A DNA stretch of 64,000 bases from Saturnia japonica. Taxonomy: Eukaryota > Arthropoda > Insecta > Lepidoptera > Saturniidae. Below are positions 21,930 to 32,649 of this stretch, piece after piece (within the stretch, counting starts at the first letter, position 1; the number at the start of each line of letters is the position of its first letter). A program made the position numbers and the translations under genes. The notes below the pieces were generated by a model that worked only from the letters and a program-made list of their open reading frames with translations, made no database searches and was not told the origin of the DNA. Where the stretch lies: NCBI GenBank assembly GCA_033032175.1, contig CM065309.1, forward strand, positions 12,896,001 to 12,960,000, given 5' to 3'.

Positions 21930-22810
21930 CAACTTTGCTAGCCGTAGTGGTAACTTATTAATGCCTTTTTTGTAAAAGTCGGCTGGACGGGTAGCAACAA
22001 ACTTTTCAAATGCATTTTATGCCAACTCTTTGCTATTGATTTTTTTTCTGGCCAAGAAGTCGTGCAAATTCCGAGACAAATAGAAGTCGGTTGGCACAAG
22101 GCCTGGTAAATACTGTGGATGGTGGAAAGCTACCATTCCTAGTTATTGCAGCTTGCAAACCATTAATTGTTGTGCAATGGTGCTCGTGCTGTTGTCGTGC
22201 GGAAGCAGCGAAAATGAGCGATCTAATTAAGCTTGCTTTCGAATTGCTAGCTTCTCCGTCACTGTATTAAGTTCTATACAATATACGTCTACAGTGATGT
22301 TCCGCCGTACGATATGAAGCTGTGATTAATCACACCGGCACTGAGCCATCAACAGTTACCATAATTATTCTAGGGATAGGTTTTCATTTAGGACATTGCC
22401 AGGTGCTGGAGCCAGTGTTCATACAGGTCTCAAATAATTCATTTTCGTCGCAAGTAACAATTCGGTATAATACCCCATCTGTTAAGCAACTCGACGCAAG
22501 CGTCGCGCCGGCAATAATTTAGTCCTAGCACCATTTCTCAGTTTTTAACCATTTTCACGCAAACGTATAAATATTGGCGCTAACATCGAAGGTAGGTTAA
22601 CTGTAACTCAGTCGTTGATTGGAGACCATCAGCTTCCTAATCGCACTTAATTTGTCGTTATCGACCATATGTACAATCCGTAAGGGTGACTCTTTAGATC
22701 AACATTTCAGGGACTGAAGCATTGAAAACAGAAAAGTACCGTGAGTTTTCGTTTTTTATACTTTGTTAATAATGCGTGCAATTTACGCTGTATTTCTGCC
22801 TCAACACTTT
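21930..22810 (-). pseudogene. mariner transposase pseudogene
   Basis: On the minus strand, broken frames give a mariner-like catalytic domain. A 'RIVTCDE'-like first Asp region lies near 22450, 'ITVDVYCIELNTVTEKLA' near 22250-22290, and 'HPQYLPGLVPTDFYLSRNL' near 22070-22130, matching the mariner 'HPPYSPDLAPSDYHLF' region. Many stops and shifts are present. The short plus-strand frame at 22322-22522 is its antisense shadow. No terminal repeats were located. Confidence 0.72.
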
Positions 22811-25187
22811 GGAACGTTTTGAATAAGACTAATCAACAAAAAATTGACTAATTTTGAAAACATTTCAAATTATTAAATATCACAGCACATAAATTTGGAA
22901 CAGACAGTAGGTACTACGAACGATAATTCCTTAAGTATTCAATTCACCTATTATAAAATTCCCAAACATTCAAATTTTTTTTACGTACATACTTGTTAAC
23001 ATCCGTTTTGTTATTTACTAGCCGTGCCCTACGGTTTCACCCATCTTAATTTTATCCGACAAATACCGCGCCGCCAACGCACTCGTATAGTCTATCATAA
23101 TTTTTCTTCGTGTAAGTACAAATTATTTTAATTTGTCAGTATCTCTTAAACTATGTGTACCCAATAACATGCTTTAAAGAGCAAAATTTAACATCATAAA
23201 ATTGTGATCTTAAAAGTAACTTTTGTTCGTAAGGATTAATATACCAAGCCTAAAAATAATGCTCATAAATCACTTTTTAATCTTCAACAAATCTTTGTCA
23301 CGAAATACCTTTTTGTGATTTATGTATAAGAGATAGGTATATGCTATCGCTGACTTTTTTTTAGATATACTAAGGAACAACATTTTTATAGAACATTGAA
23401 TTTCCGTATCATTAACGATTACGCTAGCGCACGCGGATAAAGCCTTCGGGAGGTCCTCGAATTCCGACTTTCGGAACAAAAAGCAATATTTAAGGCTAGC
23501 TGAGAGTTGGAGCCTTATCTTAGATAGCCTGCACCAGAGACGTACTATTCCTTGTATGTCTGACTTTCATTTACAAAAATAATTTTTTGAATCCGTCTGA
23601 TAGTTCCAGAGATTAGCGTGTTTAAACAAACAAACAAAAAACACTTCCACTTTGTTATATTATATAGTATAGATTATTAAAAGTTATTGTAATATTTAAT
23701 TATGCAAATATATTCAATTTTTAGAATTTCGGCAAGGATATAAGATTACGGTAGATATTGAAAATGTATTCTCATATAATTTAATTATAATTATTCATAA
23801 GAAATGAATCCATAACTAACTTTAACCGGTCTTTTCCAATTTTAATAAAAAATTTGGTTAATTAGCATTCTTTTAATTATTATTTTATAGGCCATAATAT
23901 TTAAAAAAAAATATGGAAAACTAAGCAAAGAACACACAAATACAAGAGTAAATCAGAAATTGAAATATTGGGAAAAATTCCTACCTTATCTAACGTTTCT
24001 TAGAAATGAAAAATATCACATTTTCTTGTGCATAATGATTATAAACAATATGCGCCACCATTTCTATTTTAAATGCACGTCATATTTGCAAAAGTCAAAT
24101 GTCAGAAGACAATTATGTAACCGAGTAGGTAAGTGAAACTCGCAGAAGATACGACTGGAGGGGAAGCGAGTATTGGACAGAAGAACTGCAAGTCTAATTT
24201 CAGAGACGTATAAAAAAAAGTAATAGGACGCGCAACAGCATCTTGTACAACTGTCGCATCACAGATCTCCACAAGATACAGTCTAATATGTAATTCTAAA
24301 ATTGATTTACATAGCTTAATAGCTGTAGCTTAAATTTATAAAAAAAAAGCACTGAACAAACAGTAGAAAAGCGTGGTACATGAAATATATATTTAAAAAT
24401 TATCTGAAGTACTATAAAAAACTTCGAAACGTTAAAAACAAACTGCGTTTAATATTAAAAAATTATAATTTAACACATTATGCTCATTTTAATTTGCCTA
24501 AATGTTAAATCGCTAGATAATATTTAAGTACCATTTTTGTGAGAAAATAGGAAAAAATAAGAAAACTATATTGAAGCAAAAGTAAACTTAAATTTCAAAC
24601 ACAGTTCATTTAAAATTAACATTTTATAAAACCAAACACAAATCACTTCAGAAAATTGTAGAACAGATAGTTAGTTTCCTCACTGGCTCCGATACACGCA
24701 TAATTTCGTAACGCACGATAATTCGTGAACTCAATTAAATTTTTTTAAAGTAGCTATGTGTTGTCTCTATGCCAACCTCCTGTAATCAAATAATTAATAC
24801 GGCTTTAGCAGAAGTAAACGAATGTTGGCACGAAATATCACATGATCATTCTTAGTATGTCTCACGTGCAATCGAACTGTAGGTACAGTACCAAAAAATT
24901 AATGCGTTTAATAATTATTGTTATGAAAGACATATAATATTAAGAAAATGAACTCCTAAGGAGATGAAGGTGTATTTATGTTATTATATAGAAATTATAA
25001 ACGTTTGAAGTAGCCACGTAAAACCCTGTATTTCGACTTTTCTTTATGAACCTTATAGGGTCCAAAACCTAATTTTTATATTAAGAAATAAATTTTGTAT
25101 TTTTTTTTTTTAATTTATTATGAAAACATAATTTCACGCAGGCGCAGCTTTAAAAGTTAATTTTAATAATTAATGTTTACTTTCCAG
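22811..25187. other. Upstream region of CaMKII with one interspersed repeat
   Basis: Holds the repeat at 23019-23673. The remainder is AT-rich without recognisable coding sequence. It presumably includes the promoter or a 5' intron of the CaMKII gene, since a splice-acceptor-like 'tactttccag' lies at 25178-25187. No TATA box was chosen because many A/T tracts qualify. Confidence 0.45.
23019..23673 (+). repeat. Interspersed repeat, 'actagccgtgccctacggtt' family
   Basis: Starts 'actagccgtgccctacggtt' followed by 'tcaccc' and ends 'cagagattagcgtgtttaaa', an 'acaaac' run and 'atatagtatagat'. The 3' part matches the minus-strand fragment at about 37005-37105 and the plus fragment at 37330-37475. 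The start matches 1410 and following. It is a common lepidopteran repeat type whose class I cannot name. Confidence 0.6.
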
Positions 25188-25274
25188 ATAAATCCACTAA
25201 TTGTGAAGAACTGTGTTTACATTTATGCAGTAAGTAATTTTGAAATCTGGAGAAGTGAACATATTGTGTTAAAC

Positions 25275-26807
25275 ATGGCCAATCCTAATCGTGAGAGTGT
25301 TAGTACCCGATTTTCTGACAATTATGACCTAAAGGAAGAACTGGGTAAAGGAGCCTTTTCTATAGTAAGACGAGCAGTACAAAAATCTACTGGTTACGAA
25401 TTTGCAGCCAAAATTATAAACACGAAAAAATTGTCTGCTAGAGATTTTCAGAAATTGGAACGAGAAGCTCGAATTTGTCGAAAACTTCAACATCCCAATA
25501 TCGTAAGACTACACGACTCTATTCAAGAGGAACATTTCCACTATCTTGTCTTTGATTTGGTTACTGGTGGTGAATTGTTCGAAGACATCGTAGCGCGAGA
25601 ATTTTATTCTGAAGCCGACGCTTCTCATTGTATTCAACAGATTCTAGAATCAGTTCACCATTGCCATCATAACGGAGTTGTACATAGAGACTTGAAACCT
25701 GAGAATCTTTTACTTGCCAGTAAAGCTAAGGGAGCTGCTGTTAAATTGGCAGACTTCGGCTTAGCTATTGAGGTCCAAGGAGATCAACAAGCATGGTTTG
25801 GGTTTGCTGGTACTCCAGGATACTTATCGCCAGAAGTACTTAAGAAAGAACCTTATGGTAAACCAGTAGATATATGGGCATGTGGTGTAATTTTATACAT
25901 TCTACTTGTTGGCTATCCCCCATTTTGGGATGAGGATCAACATCGTCTTTATGGGCAGATTAAGGCGGGTGCATACGATTATCCGTCTCCCGAATGGGAC
26001 ACGGTAACACCTGAAGCAAAAAGCCTTATTAATCAAATGCTAACTGTTAATCCAAGTAAAAGAATAACAGCATCGGAAGCTTTAAAGCACCCATGGATTT
26101 GTCACCGCGAAAGGGTTGCTTCTGTTATGCACAGACAGGAAACTGTAGACTGCTTGAAGAAATTCAATGCGCGTCGTAAGTTAAAGGGTGCCATTTTAAC
26201 TACAATGCTCGCAACGCGTAATTTTTCAGGCAAATCAATGGTAAATAAAAAAGGCGATGGATCCCAAGTCAAAGAATCAACAGACAGTAGTACTACGTTG
26301 GAAGACGATGACTTGGATAAAGATAAGAAAGGCGTAGACCGGGCGTGTACGGTTATATCCAAGGAACATGATGAAGACGCTTTGACCAAGGCTGACTCCT
26401 TTGGAAAAGCTCGTGGAGATAGTAACGCATCTTTACGTCGTGCTGAAGTAATTAAAGTTACCGAAGTGCTCATAGACGCTATCAACAATGGAGATTACGA
26501 CACTTATTCTAAACTATGTGATCCTAATGTAACAGCATTTGATCCTGACGCTTTAGGGAACTTGGTGGAAGGTGTAGAGTTCCATAAATTCTTTATTGAC
26601 AACACTCCCTCTCATGTCAAGACAAATGCTACAATACTGAACCCCCGGGTGCACCTTATCGGGGACGATGTAGCTGTTATAGCATATGTCTGCGTAACAC
26701 AAAGTGTAGACGCCGAAGGTCGACGAGCTACACATCAATCGCAAGAGACTCGTATTTGGCACAAACGCCACAACAAGTGGACCGCAATTCATTTTCATCG
26801 TTCCTAA
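25275..26807 (+). CDS. CaMKII: Calcium/calmodulin-dependent protein kinase II (CaMKII), intronless
   Basis: 510 aa. Multifunctional Ser/Thr kinase activated by Ca2+/calmodulin. N-terminal kinase domain: glycine loop GKGAFS at 24-29, ATP-binding Lys46, [11 protein letters not shown], and SPE at the APE position. The autophosphorylation site is in [12 protein letters not shown] (Thr at about 290), followed by the calmodulin-binding segment [12 protein letters not shown], a variable Ser/Thr/Asp-rich linker with [18 protein letters not shown], and the C-terminal association domain ending HFHRS. The start at 25275 (MANPNRES) is preferred. The frame is open upstream to 25173, but that part includes a splice-acceptor-like site and does not look like CaMKII. 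The whole protein is one uninterrupted frame. The association domain looks more diverged than the kinase domain. It may be a retrogene or a lineage-specific intron loss. Confidence 0.95.
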   Translation: MANPNRESVSTRFSDNYDLKEELGKGAFSIVRRAVQKSTGYEFAAKIINTKKLSARDFQKLEREARICRKLQHPNIVRLHDSIQEEHFHYLVFDLVTGGELFEDIVAREFYSEADASHCIQQILESVHHCHHNGVVHRDLKPENLLLASKAKGAAVKLADFGLAIEVQGDQQAWFGFAGTPGYLSPEVLKKEPYGKPVDIWACGVILYILLVGYPPFWDEDQHRLYGQIKAGAYDYPSPEWDTVTPEAKSLINQMLTVNPSKRITASEALKHPWICHRERVASVMHRQETVDCLKKFNARRKLKGAILTTMLATRNFSGKSMVNKKGDGSQVKESTDSSTTLEDDDLDKDKKGVDRACTVISKEHDEDALTKADSFGKARGDSNASLRRAEVIKVTEVLIDAINNGDYDTYSKLCDPNVTAFDPDALGNLVEGVEFHKFFIDNTPSHVKTNATILNPRVHLIGDDVAVIAYVCVTQSVDAEGRRATHQSQETRIWHKRHNKWTAIHFHRS

Positions 26808-29800
26808 CTAGTTCCTTTATTCACCCAAACCCAAACATCTGCGGATTATGGTCTCTCTACGCGAATGGTTTGCAAGTACCATGACATTGCATTATTAATC
26901 ACCATTCGTAGCGTAGAATAACACATAGACCGCGTTAAAAGTCCACTGGAAGTTATTATGTGATAACTCTCCAGTTCTGCTATAAAAATTTCACGTTTCA
27001 TTATAATTCTTAATTACAGAGATCCTAATTTTTTTGTTTAATACAAGTACAATTATTATAATATAAACCCAATCCAAAGGGTTGTTGATCCCAGGACGAT
27101 AACAATTATGTGAGACCGGTTTAATATCCTACTTAGGCTTTCTGCTAGTAATGGTAGATTTATAGGTACATATAATTGTACATTCGTCACCTAGGCCACT
27201 ATCAAAGATCGTCAATGAATATCAAAGGAAACTCATATTAGTGGATTGTCAGCATAAAGAAATCTCAATATAACATCATGATCTGATACCAATGAATCTA
27301 TATTATAAGTAAATGAGCAAAAAATTGAAGATTTAGAATTATTAGCACATTTCTCAGTAAGTCTCTCTACATTTTAACTATCAATGTTTTGTCGTGCTTA
27401 AAATGGTGTTCTATTTGTTATCAAATACCTAGTTAGTAAGATTTAACTAATATAATTATGAATAATGCAGTTATTGGCACTATGCATCTAGAGGTATTTT
27501 ACCTGAGAGTTATAGTGTAAGTGTAAAATTATATTAATTGATCTATTTATAGACTGCATTAATTTACCTAGAATTGTACCCAACTTAATGTCTGCCTAGA
27601 TATCTACTTATTATTTAGAGCAGATTCTAAAAGATATTATAATTTAAGTGATTTATATCAATTTCGTCAATTTTAGATTTAATGTTATTGACATGATTAT
27701 TCTTTCTCACTTTCTAAATAGTACATAAATCTTACTAAGATATTTACCATAATTTAAATTTTAAAGTTACTACTATCAATTAAATAAATTATTTTGTAAT
27801 AGGTATCATTAGTTTTATCTTGAATTATCAAAATAACGCTTTGAATATTGAATGTTTAACTGTGCAATCATAAATACCTACACTATAAATTTTAACAACA
27901 TTGGTACGTATTTGATGTACTTAATGCACTTATGTACTTTTTTCAAATTGTGGCAGTTTGCTAAGATATGTGCTTTAAACGTGGAATCCAAAATACAGTA
28001 TTTTCTATAAATATAATTATATATAAAAGACATATAACAGAATTTTTTTAATAATATTTGTTAGTGTAGTTAGCCAAAATTTATTGAAATATCTGATTTG
28101 GAGTAATAATAACAATAACAACAAAGTAAATTGCAAATAATTAAATAACATCTAATGTATAATTCGTAAAATTGGTGGCATTCTCACTAAATCAAGAATA
28201 CATTGTAGTAGTGTCATTTTAATTAAATTTAGTGCCAATAACTGTAAAATTAAAAAATGTATTCTAGTCTTTATTGTTACGCATATTTAGTAATTAATCA
28301 AATATTTTCAAAATACTTTTGAACATAATATATACATTTTACATGAATAGTAACTCAAAATGTGTACATAAATATCTGTTTGCACACTGCATGTTTGAAA
28401 GTTTTAAAGAGTTTATTTGTTCTCTAGATCTTAATATTTAAGTTATATAATTAATTTTTTTTTACTGGGCTCCTCCGTGTAGATGATCTAATTATTTTAA
28501 CATAGCAAACTGAGAATTCATTAAAAAATCGTGTGTTAAACTAATTAAACTAATGCTAATGCATTGTTTCTATTGAAATCTTATTTTAAAAAAAACTATC
28601 GTACCTATATGCTAAATGATAATCTGATTTTAAACTTATAATTGCTACTTTTATTTTTATTACAACATACACATAACAAAACCGAATTAATCCTTACTTA
28701 CATATTTGTATGTGTAATATTTATTACATTTATATGTGGGCTGGCCACATATGCTGAAGAACTGATAACCATTGGGGTAGATGAGTTCTGGAGTGGAGAC
28801 TGTGTTTAGGTATACAAGGTGTGGGACACCCTTCCGCAAGATGGAGCGACAATCAGGCCAGGATGGCTGGATTGACTGGATGCAAAAGACCAAACATTGT
28901 GTCTAGTGGTGATCCTTGAGGGAGGCCTATGTCCAGCAGTGGACAGATACAGGCTGGTGGTGATGACATATGTGTACGGATTTTATAACAGTTAGCAAAT
29001 ATCAATAAAACTATACTTAACAGTAGATGCTGTTATAGAAGCTGTACCTGAGTCACAAAGAAAATAGAATGCACAAATGTGGGCATCAGGGATCTTCCAC
29101 AATTCTTCACAAACTTTGCAATAACATGATTATTTACTTTACCAATGTATGATTTATTTATATTGTCTTCCCACAACAGTGTTCCAAATATCTCATTGGT
29201 GAAAGTTAAATTAAATATTGGAAATTTGTTTCACTCTCTGCAACTTGTTGATAATGCACATTAACCTGTATGCATGCATTTTTATCTCACAAGCTTATAT
29301 ATATTTAGGGGAGCTTTTAAATAATAAATAAATTGTTCTATTGTCCGCTTTTATTATACATTATACTTAATAAATAATATTATTTTATAATTATATTAAA
29401 CAAAATATATACTTACTATTTTTATCTCTGTGTGACCGTTACATAGAACTTTGTTATATATAATATGAACATTTTACCAAACTCTATTTATATCCTAGTA
29501 AGTATTTCCACTGTTCTCAATGGTCTCATGGTAATTAAGTAAATACAATTTATTATCAATGCAGTGAGTGCAATATGATGTTTAGAACTTATTATAATAT
29601 ATTAAAATTTTATGCTATTATTTTCTCTATATTCTCAATTAAATTGAAATTTGACTGTGCTGGTTATTCTTCATAGTGTAAATTTTGATCATTTAGCTAT
29701 TAAGAACATTTTGTCAAATAAAATACGGAAATATGTTGCAAATGTACTTAAACTGTATTAGCTTGTCAGATAATAACTAATATTTGGTGGGTTGTGTTTT

Positions 29801-30009
29801 ACACTTACTCAAGTTTAAGATTATTTCATTGTTTTGTTAAAATTTATCATGCACATTGTTTTTTTAGGACTTGCTCTGTATTATGGTGATGGCTAAACTA
29901 ATTGTAGAATAATTTTGTAGGTGTATGAAAAATTGTCAGTATATTTGTATTCAAAATAATTTCTTAACCTCTGCATTGCCGATTATCATGTAAAAATCTC
30001 TAAAATAAA
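26808..30009 (+). other. Presumed CaMKII 3' UTR and downstream, with LINE tail insertion
   Basis: 3.2 kb of AT-rich sequence with no other supported gene, ending at AATAAA (30004-30009). It could be one long 3' UTR, as is typical of neuronal kinases, or UTR plus spacer. Other AATAAA-like hexamers occur earlier. It contains the RTE-like fragment at 28731-28970. Confidence 0.45.
28731..28970 (+). repeat. RTE-type LINE 3' end, decayed
   Basis: The translation gives broken pieces of the RTE C-terminus: 'WAGHI', 'RTDNHWGR' and 'VLEWR', then 'GVGHPSARWSD', and finally 'AYVQQWTDTG' just before a 'ggtggtgatgac' tail. This order is typical of lepidopteran RTE elements. The fragment is 5'-truncated and non-functional. 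Confidence 0.75.
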
Positions 30010-30039
30010 GTTCTTTTGATCTACTATAATATTTTTATT
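30004..30039. promoter_or_regulatory. Facing poly(A) signals of convergent genes
   Basis: AATAAA on the plus strand at 30004-30009 suits CaMKII. On the minus strand AATAAA occupies 30039-30034 and suits the torsin-like gene (stop at 30267). If both are used, the transcripts end within tens of bases of each other or overlap tail to tail. Confidence 0.55.
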
Positions 30040-30266
30040 ACAATTATTTGCAAAGTACAATACTTACAAATTCATTACATAGTCAGTTCTGCTGTATATG
30101 ATTATGTTACATCTAATATACAATTCATACAGATATTTCTAATTGCCTATATCACATAAAAAATGATAAAATATCATTTGTATCATAACAACAGAAAATC
30201 CAATGAAGAATTATAATAATAATTATATTTGTACTTATCTATATTTTAAATTAATTAACACATACC

Positions 30267-31220
30267 TCACATGATATTCAGTAACCTAATTTTAGTGTGT
30301 ACACCTTTACATCCATCTACTGCGACATCAAAATCTTTAGATATTATTTCATAGTCATTCTCGTCAATGCTTTTATTTCCAATTTCTTTCTCAATGCATT
30401 TTCTTAAGTGTATCTCTGACAATGGTTCAAATTTTATGAACTTTTTCTTAGTCTTCACAATGTTAAAGCTCTTGAATAATTTTGAATTAAAATTCTCATC
30501 ACATCTTTTTACAAAATTTTCCCCAATATTATCACAGTTGTATATTAATATAACAGTAATATATTTACCTAAATTTTCACTTTTGATAATAAGATCATTA
30601 ACCTCTTTTGGTAAACTCATATCAGCAATGTTACAATCATCAACAATTATTAGGGAATTTGGACACAAAATCAATCCCATCATTAGATTTGAGGACATAG
30701 ACTTAACAAAGCTTTGCAATGTGTAATGGTAGAGATTTGAAGAATATCCAAAATTGTCCATCAATAATGAAGCAGCAAAAGTTTTGCCTACACCTGTTCC
30801 CCCATAGAGAAACATAATTCTACTTTTTCCTTTTTCTTTTAAAAATTCAATTATAGAATCAATAGCTTTTGATTGTCCAATTAACTGGTTCGATAAGGTG
30901 TTTCTTAAATTATCCAGATTAACTTCCACAGAACAATTTATGTTTAAAATATTAAATACAACTATAGATGTTAGTAATGTAAACATAGTAATAAATATTC
31001 TAATTTTCATCACATTTCTGCATTTCTCATTCTTTTGAATTATAATATGAAACTTTTTAATATTATTTTCAGCAATAGCTTGAGAAGTGTTAACAATATC
31101 TACATCGTGTCCCTGTTTCATTTCTACAGAAAAGTTATCATAAGATATATCCATTTTGCTGTTAGAATTAGCACTAACATCAACATCCATTGGTTCGAAA
31201 CTTCTGTTGTGGTTCTCCAT
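30267..31220 (-). CDS. Torsin-like AAA+ ATPase with N-terminal membrane anchor
   Basis: 317 aa, single exon. The N-terminal about 70 residues are polar. A hydrophobic segment (about 72-93) follows, then a torsin-type AAA+ domain beginning 'NLRNTLSNQLIGQSKAIDSI'. Walker A is GGTGVGKT (140-147) and the Walker B region is LIIVDDC (190-196), with Asp where the catalytic Glu is normally found. The C-terminal motif GCKGVHTK corresponds to the torsin sensor-2 'GCK' region. Torsins act in the endoplasmic reticulum and nuclear-envelope lumen on membrane proteins. A membrane-anchored layout resembles torsin-4A rather than torsin-1. Start at 31220 is the first ATG after stops. Whether it hydrolyses ATP is uncertain because of Walker B. 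Confidence 0.82.
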   Translation of the reverse strand: MENHNRSFEPMDVDVSANSNSKMDISYDNFSVEMKQGHDVDIVNTSQAIAENNIKKFHIIIQKNEKCRNVMKIRIFITMFTLLTSIVVFNILNINCSVEVNLDNLRNTLSNQLIGQSKAIDSIIEFLKEKGKSRIMFLYGGTGVGKTFAASLLMDNFGYSSNLYHYTLQSFVKSMSSNLMMGLILCPNSLIIVDDCNIADMSLPKEVNDLIIKSENLGKYITVILIYNCDNIGENFVKRCDENFNSKLFKSFNIVKTKKKFIKFEPLSEIHLRKCIEKEIGNKSIDENDYEIISKDFDVAVDGCKGVHTKIRLLNIM

Positions 31221-32100
31221 AACTCTTAATTAACGGTTTTGAAAGTTGAAACTTTGAAACACTTTAATTTAACTTAGATGTTAGTTGTCACAATTCATAA
31301 GACTAAGTAATTTATTTGAAACAAAATAAAACTTTTGGAAATGGTCCGTACCCCGCTGCTACGTGTGTACATCAAAGAAATTTATTAATTTAGAGTAAAA
31401 TATATTTTTTTTAAAATATTGCATTTTTAAAAAATTCTAGATATTTTTGTCTATGTTTTTCTTAGTGGTAACCATGGGTAACACTGGACAGCGCCGCGCA
31501 ATTGCGCCAACTCAGTTTACTGCGCTGGGTGTGTTAATACACTTATTCTAAACGTGTTGGCGCCCAGCGCACTTCAGCGCAGCGAGCTAGCTAAGGGTCA
31601 GCGTCGCACCCCGCTGCGCCGCGCCGCTCACGTCCGTCAGCTGACTCATGCAATTCTCTAACGCTCTTGCCTCACGTACTATTATGCTTCGCCATGGCGC
31701 GGCGCAAACTTCAGTTAACTCAATGCACCGGCGCACAGTGGGCTGAAATCGGAGCCTCACTTTCATAGGATTTTAGAAAAATTAAATATGTTATTTCATA
31801 GTTTTAAGTATACAATTTTGTCAAAACAGTCATATCATTGTATAATTTAGCAATTTCTAGCTTTATTTTTAACTTCTACACCATATAATATGGACTTGTA
31901 AATTTCAAATGTATGAAAATGGATTTTCTTTTTGTCATAACTTTTTTGTGTTTTGAGTTGTAAAGCTGAAACTTATACATATCGTTACTGGGGTGGTAAT
32001 GAACCCTTAGCATTCAGGTCGAAAATAAACCTACATATTTGATTATTTCACCTCAATACAATGTCATCAAAGTATGAACGGGGACGTCCGGGGTCAAGGT
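31221..32100. other. Spacer with GC-rich GCGC-containing island
   Basis: 31221-31450 is presumed promoter/5' UTR of the torsin-like gene. About 31480-31760 is a GC-rich block full of 'gcgc', 'gcgccg', 'cagcgca' and 'gccatggcgcggcgc' strings inside AT-rich DNA. It does not code. It could be a promoter CpG island, or the remains of an inserted element. Confidence 0.4.
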
Positions 32101-32158
32101 GAAAGGTCCTAAGACTAAGACTAAGACTGTAAAACTTAGAGCTACAGCTTAAATGTTT

Positions 32159-32350
32159 AGCGGAAGTGAGGAACAGAGAGTAAAGTTCCTCTTCCGCTAT
32201 AGAAAAGGGAGGATCCTCCGGCCAGACGGGTGCTATATCTGGCGGGCAGCTGCCCCGACTGTTGTAGTCGGGTTCTTGTATATATACTCAACGATAGAGT
32301 TAATTTCTATAGCGCAATGTAGGATAGTAGGATGCGTCCTATGTGGCTCG
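32159..32350. repeat. Cluster of hairpins and palindromes
   Basis: Consecutive inverted repeats: arms 32159-32174 and 32185-32198 (AGCGGAAGTGAGGAAC / GTTCCTCTTCCGCT, 2-nt bulge, 10-nt loop); palindrome GGAGGATCCTCC at 32208-32219; GCCAGA...TCTGGC at 32221-32243; CCCGACT(5 nt)AGTCGGG at 32254-32272; TAGGA(4 nt)TCCTA at about 32330-32342. A direct repeat GTACGTTAC follows near 32358-32381. The block is GC-richer than its flanks. It could be a structured RNA, the 3' end of a retroelement, or an element terminus. I do not recognise it. Confidence 0.6.
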
Positions 32351-32649
32351 ATAGATGTCGTACGTTACTATGTACGTTACTAGACTATTCTCGCGAAATT
32401 ATTAGCTATATTACTATATGTTTTCATTTTTTAAATTGTCAAATTCATGTCGATACCTTTCCAATTCTACCAGACTATTTTTCAAATGTTTTAAGGCATT
32501 TGAAAGATCGGTGGATTTAAACTGAAATTGTTTAGGGGCTGCATCGATAGTTTGAGAATTTTGCAATGCAAATCATTTCATTCATTTCTTTCATTTGATT
32601 TGCAATTAAAGGAATTATTTTCGTTAGCGCTCTTCGGACTTCAAGAAAT

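Noticed and set aside
26102..26798. Minus-strand frames opposite CaMKII
   Set aside because: Mirror frames of a strongly conserved kinase coding region.
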